NCBI GenBank assembly: GCA_036005125.1
Contig: DASYQV010000235.1
Span: 1-13,544, forward strand
Direction of reading: 5' to 3'
DNA: 13,544 nucleotides
DNA from: DASYQV01 sp036005125
GTDB taxonomy: Bacteria > Acidobacteriota > Vicinamibacteria > Vicinamibacterales > UBA2999
Shown here: positions 6,389-11,735 of the stretch, piece after piece
How the letters are laid out: the number at the start of each line of letters is the position of its first letter
Position numbering within the stretch: the stretch's first letter is position 1
Program-made: the position numbers and the translations under genes
The notes under the pieces: generated by a model
Seen by the model: the letters and a program-made list of their open reading frames with translations, nothing else
Databases searched by the model: none
What the model was told of the DNA's origin: nothing

Positions 6389-6404
6389 AGTTGTGGAGAC
6401 AACC

Positions 6405-6968
6405 ATGGCACTCGATAAAGACCTTCTCGCCGCCGCGAAATCTGCCGGAGATCGGCTGGCTGCAGCGGACCAGGACGCCCGCGCCGCGCGGGCTGCCTAC
6501 CATCACGCCGTCCGCCGCCTCCACGTCGCAGGCGCGCCGCTACGCGAGGTGGCCCAGGCACTCGGCATCAGCCATCAGCGCGTCCAGCAGGTCGTGCAGG
6601 CGACCGGCGGGACCTGGTGGACCCGCGTGTGGCGCACACGACGCGTCGGTCCGGAGATGGCGTGTTCCTTCTGCGAGCTGCTGTCCGAGCAGGTGGACAA
6701 GCTGATTGCAGGACCCGAAGTTTTCATCTGCGACGCCTGCGTGAAGCTCGCCGAACAGGTCCAGCGCACGCGCAAGCCCAAGGCCACCACACGCGCGCGC
6801 CTCGAGCCGATCGAATCGCCGAAGGTACGCTGCTCGTTCTGCGGAAAAAAGGGTCGTGAATTGGAGCTCGTCGGCGACACCGCGAACACGGTGTGCCGCC
6901 AGTGCCTCGACCTCTGCCGGCGCATCCTCGAAGATCGATCGCAACCCGGCGATCGCGTCACCACGTAA
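6405..6968 (+). CDS. HTH protein with two ClpX-type C4 zinc-finger domains, no ATPase
   Basis: A 187-residue protein with an unusual layout. Residues 1-40 form a charged, Ala-rich helical segment. Residues 44-64 (APLREVAQALGISHQRVQQVV) read as a helix-turn-helix of the sigma-region-4 or Xre-like kind. Next comes a ClpX zinc-binding domain with C87, C90, C109 and C112; its CSFC...KLIAGPEVFICDAC sequence is very close to true ClpX. A second such domain has C143, C146, C164 and C167. A basic linker (121-138) joins them. In ClpX this domain dimerises and docks adaptors and substrates, but here no AAA+ module follows. The ATG at 6405 has GTGGAG 6 nt upstream; an in-frame GTG at 6393 would place the start inside that site. 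It is the only plus-strand gene and is convergent with the cupin gene. The function is unknown; a DNA-binding regulator linked to Clp proteolysis is an inference. Confidence 0.88.
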   Translation: MALDKDLLAAAKSAGDRLAAADQDARAARAAYHHAVRRLHVAGAPLREVAQALGISHQRVQQVVQATGGTWWTRVWRTRRVGPEMACSFCELLSEQVDKLIAGPEVFICDACVKLAEQVQRTRKPKATTRARLEPIESPKVRCSFCGKKGRELELVGDTANTVCRQCLDLCRRILEDRSQPGDRVTT

Positions 6969-7127
6969 GGGCGCCATGTCGTCTTCGAACGGGGCAGCGG
7001 CCTTCGACTCACCGCGCAGCCGACAGAATCTACAAGCATGAAGATCGAGCGCCGCTGGAGCAGAGTCCGCACATGCTATGTTCCCGGTTCGATTACGATT
7101 CTGCCCGTGACGCGTGAGGGGCAGATT
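6969..7127. other. Convergent intergenic gap, nothing assigned
   Basis: 159 bp between the 3' ends of the HTH/zinc-finger gene and the cupin gene. No GC stem followed by a T-run was found on either strand. A 44-codon frame from 7038 has no ribosome binding site and runs into the cupin gene in antisense. Confidence 0.4.
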
Positions 7128-7505
7128 TCAGCGTGCCTGCAGGCCATCGTCACGATGAACGGTGTCCGGTGAGAAGGCGGGGAGACACACGGCCACGTAC
7201 TCCGCGCCGCCGGGTTCCGGCGTGCTGTACCGAACCCATTCACCCGGCGCGGTGACCACGGCCTGTCCCGCGCGGACGTCCATCACACCGCCCTCGTGGT
7301 CGACGCGCAGCATGCCTTTCAGCACGACGGTGATCTCCTCGAACTCCGGACGCTGGCCCGGCTCCTGCCAGCCAGCCGGCGACACCATGCGCGCCACGCT
7401 GACATCAGCGTGACCTGAATTCACGCGGCCGGCAAATTCCTCAATCCGCTTCGGCAGCGTGCCGGCGGCCTGGACAATCGCGGGTGCGGCAATGAGTCGT
7501 GGCAT
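7128..7505 (-). CDS. Small single-domain cupin protein
   Basis: A 125-residue protein with one cupin barrel (about 35-108): PEFEEITVVLKGMLRVDHEGG matches cupin motif 1 and DVRAGQAVVTAPGEWVRYSTPE matches motif 2. The His pair of motif 1 is replaced (QRPEFEE) and the motif 2 His is Trp or Val, while E57 is kept. The usual 3-His/1-Glu metal site is therefore incomplete, pointing to a ligand-binding or degenerate role, or an unusual metal site. No substrate can be named. It lies 23 bp behind the DinB-like gene and is the last gene of the permease-led run. The ATG at 7505 is the first start of the frame and lacks a strong ribosome binding site. Confidence 0.83.
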   Translation of the reverse strand: MPRLIAAPAIVQAAGTLPKRIEEFAGRVNSGHADVSVARMVSPAGWQEPGQRPEFEEITVVLKGMLRVDHEGGVMDVRAGQAVVTAPGEWVRYSTPEPGGAEYVAVCLPAFSPDTVHRDDGLQAR

Positions 7506-7528
7506 GGGTGGATATCGTCACGCCTAGG

Positions 7529-8080
7529 TCAGTCACGCGCACTGATCATGAGCTTCTTCAGCAACTGGATCTGCCCGGCATGATACAGGTCGTGCGCGAT
7601 CACACCCGCGATGAGGTCGAAGGTCGTGACCGTGCTGCCGGCCGGCACGCGGTCCAGAGCGCTGGCAGGTACGTGTATCACGGCATCGCGCAGTTGCCGG
7701 TGCATCCGGCCGAGCAGCTCGAGATCGGCGCGCCACGCCGATTCGTCCGGTCGCTCGGGTCTCGGGAACCAGTTCGAACCCTTCAACGGGAACGAGCCAC
7801 GCGCCTCGCCCGACAGACGACGCCAGACGGCGTACTTCCAGTAGGCCGCGTGCACGGCGAGCTCCCAGATGCTGTGCCGGTCGCGGGACGGCTTCCACGC
7901 CGCCTGCTCCGGCGTCACGCGACGCAGCGATCCACGCAGGTTCGTGCCGTGCCACGATTTGCGATCGAACGCCTGATCGAGCTGCGAGACGAGTTGACGA
8001 ACGACGGTGTCCATGCCAGCGGACGAGAGAACAGCATGCGCCCCGCGCCAGCGAAGCTGCATGCGAGTCATGCAGTTCAT
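7529..8080 (-). CDS. DinB-like four-helix-bundle protein
   Basis: A 183-residue protein of the DinB/YfiT-like putative metalloenzyme superfamily. The three metal-binding His residues of the fold are in place: H77 (LAVHAAYWKYAVW) and the HDLYH pair H163 and H167 in the last helix (IAHDLYHAGQIQLLKKL). Members act in thiol-dependent transferase or stress-linked reactions, but the substrate cannot be told from sequence. The start is uncertain. ATG at 8080 overlaps the peptidase stop as ATGA, giving coupling. However, the first 22 residues are not DinB-like, and the ATG at 8014 (MDTVVRQL, 161 residues) is where the domain begins. Neither has a good Shine-Dalgarno. It lies between the M23 peptidase gene and the cupin gene. 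Confidence 0.87.
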   Translation of the reverse strand: MNCMTRMQLRWRGAHAVLSSAGMDTVVRQLVSQLDQAFDRKSWHGTNLRGSLRRVTPEQAAWKPSRDRHSIWELAVHAAYWKYAVWRRLSGEARGSFPLKGSNWFPRPERPDESAWRADLELLGRMHRQLRDAVIHVPASALDRVPAGSTVTTFDLIAGVIAHDLYHAGQIQLLKKLMISARD

Positions 8081-9150
8081 TCCTGACGAAGATCCTCCGC
8101 GTCCCTCGCGTGGTCGGCGTTTGAAATCGTCTCGGCGCTCTCCGCTTCCGCATCCGAGGCTGCCGACACGGATTTCAACGGCGAGGCCGCCGAGTCCGCA
8201 GAGATTTCGTGCGATGGAGTGATCCGATCGTTCCGGACGAGAAACCGGCCTCCAAAACGCAGCGGAACGCCCGGACCGGCCATCATCTGCCCCGCGTACT
8301 TGCCTGCCTCGGCGTGAACGTGCAAATGAGGCTCAGTCGTGTTTCCCGAGTTGCCAACGCGCGCGAGGCTCTGGCCGACACGTACCTGCTCGCCAACCTG
8401 CACGAGAATGCTTCCGCTCTTCAGGTGGGCGAGGAAAACCGTCGCGGTTTCGGTTTCAATGGCCAGACAGTTGCCCGCGGGACGACCCTCGTCGCACTCG
8501 GGCGGCGGACGATCGGGGACGCCGTCCTCGACCGACGCGATGACGCCGTCGCACGGGCCCACAACTTCCGCCTCGTAAATCGCGTAGCGCGCGAGCTCCG
8601 CCGGGTACAGACCGTTCGCGCGGATACCAGCGGCGTTCAGCTTCAGGATATCGAGCGCCCAGGCCTGCGAGGGATGGTCGGCGTGGTAGTTCACCGCGGT
8701 GGTGCTTCCCCCCTGACCAATCACGAACGTGCCGCCGCGAAGCGGAAAGGCGAGGTCGAGCGCGGGCCCGCGCACGCGCCGGCCACGCACGGCCGAAACC
8801 GTCGCGATCAGGAACATCGTGCCGACGCCGCCTCGGACGATCAAATCGATCACGTCGAGACTCATCAGGGGGCTCGCAACCGAGCGCCGCGCGCCGGCCA
8901 CGGCCGCCCCGACCGTAACCCCTGCCAGCAGAAGACGCACCGCGTGGCCGAACCAGCTCCATGCACCGGCCAGATAGATGAAAGCGCCGAAGGTGAGCGC
9001 CAGATATACCGCGGGCAGCCAGTTTGCGATGCCTGACGCGGCGCTCCGCCAGACCGCGTAGGCGAATATCAGCGGCAGCGCGAGGTGGACGATTACAACG
9101 GGAGCGACGATGGCCAGAGTGCGCAGGCGCGGCATGGGTAAGGTACTCAT
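8077..9150 (-). CDS. Membrane-anchored M23 (LytM-type) metallopeptidase
   Basis: A 357-residue protein. Four hydrophobic segments at about 11-31, 44-64, 70-86 and 105-121 anchor it. The peptidase domain (about 135-310) follows on the presumed outer face and would cleave peptide cross-links in peptidoglycan or a related substrate. Visible motifs: NYHADHPSQAWALDI, with H156 or H159 and D167 as zinc ligands; AHLKSGSILVQVGEQVRVGQ, with H242; and GNSGNTTEPHLHVH, with H275 and H277. All catalytic positions are present, although the His-to-Asp spacing is longer than the standard HxxxD. A Ser/Ala/Asp/Glu-rich tail of about 44 residues ends the protein. The ATG at 9150 overlaps the permease stop as ATGA. 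The frame extends far upstream inside the permease gene but is not protein-like there. Confidence 0.9.
   Translation of the reverse strand: MSTLPMPRLRTLAIVAPVVIVHLALPLIFAYAVWRSAASGIANWLPAVYLALTFGAFIYLAGAWSWFGHAVRLLLAGVTVGAAVAGARRSVASPLMSLDVIDLIVRGGVGTMFLIATVSAVRGRRVRGPALDLAFPLRGGTFVIGQGGSTTAVNYHADHPSQAWALDILKLNAAGIRANGLYPAELARYAIYEAEVVGPCDGVIASVEDGVPDRPPPECDEGRPAGNCLAIETETATVFLAHLKSGSILVQVGEQVRVGQSLARVGNSGNTTEPHLHVHAEAGKYAGQMMAGPGVPLRFGGRFLVRNDRITPSHEISADSAASPLKSVSAASDAEAESAETISNADHARDAEDLRQE
8080..8211. repeat. Repeat-like segment encoding the C-terminal tail of the M23 peptidase
   Basis: The last 44 codons of the M23 gene have a low-complexity GCGGA/CTCGGC-rich composition and contain a spaced inverted repeat, GCGTTTGAAATC (8117-8128) against GATTTCAACGGC (8171-8182), matching at 10 of 12 positions. 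The pattern resembles intergenic palindromic repeats rather than conserved protein, so the tail may derive from a repeat insertion. Confidence 0.4.
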
Positions 9151-11543
9151 TCGTGTCGAAGCGCGATCGTCGGCTCCATGCGTGTCGCCCGCCGGGCGGG
9201 CAGCCATGACGCGGCGGCTCCACACAGGAGCAGCGTCGCGGCGGCCACGGCATATGCAAACGGATCGAACGGACCGATCCCGTACAGGAGCCCACGCAGC
9301 GCCGGCAAAGCCAGGAGCGCGAAAGCGAGGCCCGCCACGAGGCCGACCGCGACCGGCCTCATGGCCTGCCTGACGACCAGGGCCACGAGCGCGCGGTCGC
9401 CGGCCCCGAGCGCCCGGCGAATGCCGATTTCGCGCGTCCGCTGTCCCACGGCAAACGCCAACAGCCCGTAGAGTCCAACCGACGCCAGGAGCAATGCCAG
9501 CATCCCGAACGCACCGAGCAGCATCGCCGCGCCGCTGGCCGGCGCCCGCGCGATCGCGAGATGCTCCTTCATGGTCCGCACGTTGTACAGCGGCGCCGCG
9601 GCCGCAATCGCGCGCGCCTCCTCGCGGACGCGCGCCAGCACGGTCGCCGGATACCCGGACGCGCGAACGAGGACGGTCAGCGCGCTGCCGCCCGCCTGCT
9701 CGTACGCGAAGTACACGAACGGCGCCGGCTCCTCCCCGAGCGTGAGGTACTTCCCGTCCTGCACGACGCCGACGACCTCGCGGGGGCGATGTCCGATGAA
9801 CAGCGTCTGGCCCACCGCGCGACGGTCCGGCCACAACAGGCCAGCCAGCCTCTGGTTGACGATGACGCGCGGCGACGCGCGCGCATCGGCGTCATCGAAG
9901 GCGCGACCGTCGCGGAGCATGATGCGCAGCGTCTCGAAGTAGGTCGCGTTCACGACCGCGAAGTCCACCGAGATGCCCGGGTCGGCCGCGTCCGCCGCGA
10001 CCGCCGTGCGAGTGATGTTCAACTCGAACGGAATCCTGCTCGCCACACCGACCGAGTCGACCCCGGCCGTGCTCCGGAGCCGCGTCAGAAGCCGCGTCAC
10101 GGCTTCGCGACGGCGCGCTTCGTCATAGGCCGGCGCGCTCAAGTCGATTCCTGCAATCACAACCCCTTCCGGGTCGAAGCCGAGATCAATCCGGTGGACG
10201 TTGGCAAGGCTTCGCAGGCACAACGCGGCGCCGACGAGCAGCACGAGACATAACGCGATCTCCCCCGCAATCAGAGCGCTCCGGGCCGGCGACCGGAATC
10301 CAGGCGCGCGGCCGTAGTCGCGCAGAGCGTCAATCAGGTCCTCCTTCACCGCGGCAGATGCAGGTGCCAGGCCGAATGCAATCGCTGTGACGAGCGTGAG
10401 CGCGATTGAGTAAGCGAGCACGCGCGCATCGAGATGAGCATCGATGAAGACGGGCCGATCCGTCGGCAGGTCGATCGACCCGGCCAGCCTGAGGATCGCC
10501 ATCGCGACCGCGACTCCCACGGCGCCTCCCGCGAGCCACAACATGACGCACTCGACGAGCAACTGCCGTACTATCTGCAAACGGCTGGCGCCGAGCGCGA
10601 GCCGGACCGCGATCTCCCGCCGCCGCATGGCGGCCCTGGCCAGCAGGAGACCCGCCACGTTCGTGCACGCGATGACCAACACCACGCCGACGACCATGAG
10701 CAGGGCCGCCGAAGCGCCGAGGAATCGCTCGCGCACGTAGGGATGGAGCCCGCCTGCCGATTCCGGGAGCACGGTGAACGTGATCCCGCGATTGGTTGCC
10801 GGATACGCCTCCTGGAGGCGACGGGCCAACAGCCGGGCGGCCGCGCGCGCCTGTTCGAGCGTCACTCCCGGCTGCAGCCGTCCGACGACGAAGTAGCCGC
10901 GGCTGCCCCGCCGTTCCGTGCCGGTCACTGGGGCGAGCCGATCGGCGGTGAGCGGCGCCCAGAGGTCGCCGGTCAGCCCGACATTGGTTCCATGCAGTCC
11001 TGGCGGTGCCACGCCGACGATGGTGAACGGCCGACCGTTCAGCAGAATCGATTCGCCGATCGCGCCCGGGTCGGCGCCAAGGCGGCGCTGCCAGAATCCA
11101 TGACTCACGATGACCTCGTCGGCCATTCGGTCGTCGGAAAGATCGGACCGGAAGAACCGCCCCATCGCGGGTTGCACACCGAGCACCGCGAAGTAGTTGC
11201 TGCTGACGAGAAAGCCCCAGATCCGTTCGGCGGGCCCGTTCATCGTGAGACTGAGTGGGGCCGGCCGATCAGCGAGGACGCCGGAAAAGACGTGGGCGAG
11301 GTCACGCAGATCTTCGTAATCCGCCTGCGAGAGCGTGAAGTACTGAGGACCGCGATCGTAGGTCGTATAGAGTCGTACGAGCCGTTCAGGCGCCTCGACG
11401 GGCAGAGGACGCAGGAAGAGGCTGCTGACCAGCGAGAACGCGGCGCCGTTGACGCCAATGGCCAACGCCAGCACGAGCGTCACGGTCAGCGTGAACGCCG
11501 GGCTGCGTGCGAGCACCCGCACGGCAAGTCTGATAGAACCCAT
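9147..11543 (-). CDS. ADOP-type MacB/FtsX family ABC permease
   Basis: A 798-residue inner-membrane protein made of two MacB-like halves. Half 1: N-terminal helix (about 17-42), periplasmic core domain (about 50-265), and an FtsX domain with three helices (about 279-305, 333-358 and 373-393) including RRREIAVRLALGASRLQIVRQLL. Half 2: a helix at about 426-446, a second core domain (about 450-650), and an FtsX domain (about 675-790) including TREIGIRRALGAGDRALVALVVRQ. It ends in the typical EPTIALRHE. This duplicated form without a linked ATPase gene is the acidobacterial duplicated orphan permease (ADOP) type, whose transport role is unproven. The ATG at 11543 directly follows the heptamer repeat region and has no Shine-Dalgarno. 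The M23 peptidase gene overlaps its stop. Confidence 0.94.
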   Translation of the reverse strand: MGSIRLAVRVLARSPAFTLTVTLVLALAIGVNGAAFSLVSSLFLRPLPVEAPERLVRLYTTYDRGPQYFTLSQADYEDLRDLAHVFSGVLADRPAPLSLTMNGPAERIWGFLVSSNYFAVLGVQPAMGRFFRSDLSDDRMADEVIVSHGFWQRRLGADPGAIGESILLNGRPFTIVGVAPPGLHGTNVGLTGDLWAPLTADRLAPVTGTERRGSRGYFVVGRLQPGVTLEQARAAARLLARRLQEAYPATNRGITFTVLPESAGGLHPYVRERFLGASAALLMVVGVVLVIACTNVAGLLLARAAMRRREIAVRLALGASRLQIVRQLLVECVMLWLAGGAVGVAVAMAILRLAGSIDLPTDRPVFIDAHLDARVLAYSIALTLVTAIAFGLAPASAAVKEDLIDALRDYGRAPGFRSPARSALIAGEIALCLVLLVGAALCLRSLANVHRIDLGFDPEGVVIAGIDLSAPAYDEARRREAVTRLLTRLRSTAGVDSVGVASRIPFELNITRTAVAADAADPGISVDFAVVNATYFETLRIMLRDGRAFDDADARASPRVIVNQRLAGLLWPDRRAVGQTLFIGHRPREVVGVVQDGKYLTLGEEPAPFVYFAYEQAGGSALTVLVRASGYPATVLARVREEARAIAAAAPLYNVRTMKEHLAIARAPASGAAMLLGAFGMLALLLASVGLYGLLAFAVGQRTREIGIRRALGAGDRALVALVVRQAMRPVAVGLVAGLAFALLALPALRGLLYGIGPFDPFAYAVAAATLLLCGAAASWLPARRATRMEPTIALRHE

Positions 11544-11735
11544 CTGTGATTTGTGATTTGCGATTTGTGATTGCTGATCGTATTGTGATTTCTGATTTGC
11601 GATTTGGGATTATTTGGGATCATGATTTACGATTTGTGATCGCGTTTGCAATCGCCAACGGGCGCCGATCGCATATCGCAATTCGCCAATCACGAAGCAA
11701 TCGCAAATCACCAGTCACAGATCACGAATGGTAAT
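11544..11735. repeat. AT-rich heptamer repeat region in two opposed halves
   Basis: The left half (about 11544-11642) is a run of TTGTGAT, TTGCGAT and TTGGGAT-type units, mostly 7 bp, with a few interruptions. The right half (about 11649-11735) holds the same words in the opposite orientation (AATCGCA, AATCACC, AATCACG). The whole is an imperfect long inverted repeat around a GC-rich centre at about 11656-11668. It touches the ADOP start on one side and contains the phosphoesterase stop codon (11715-11717) on the other. It is clearly more AT-rich than its surroundings. Confidence 0.9.

Noticed and set aside
7038..7172. 44-codon plus-strand frame after the HTH/zinc-finger gene
   Set aside because: No ribosome binding site, and it runs antisense into the cupin gene.
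9151..9834. N-terminal extension of the M23 frame inside the permease gene
   Set aside because: About 228 extra codons are Arg/Gly-rich and overlap conserved permease sequence. The hydrophobic N-terminus begins after the ATG at 9150.
10434..11549. 371-codon plus-strand open frame
   Set aside because: Antisense to the ADOP permease; charged low-complexity sequence without motifs.
11546..11734. Plus-strand frame with DLRFVIAD-like repeats
   Set aside because: Translation of the AT-rich heptamer region, with no ribosome binding site.
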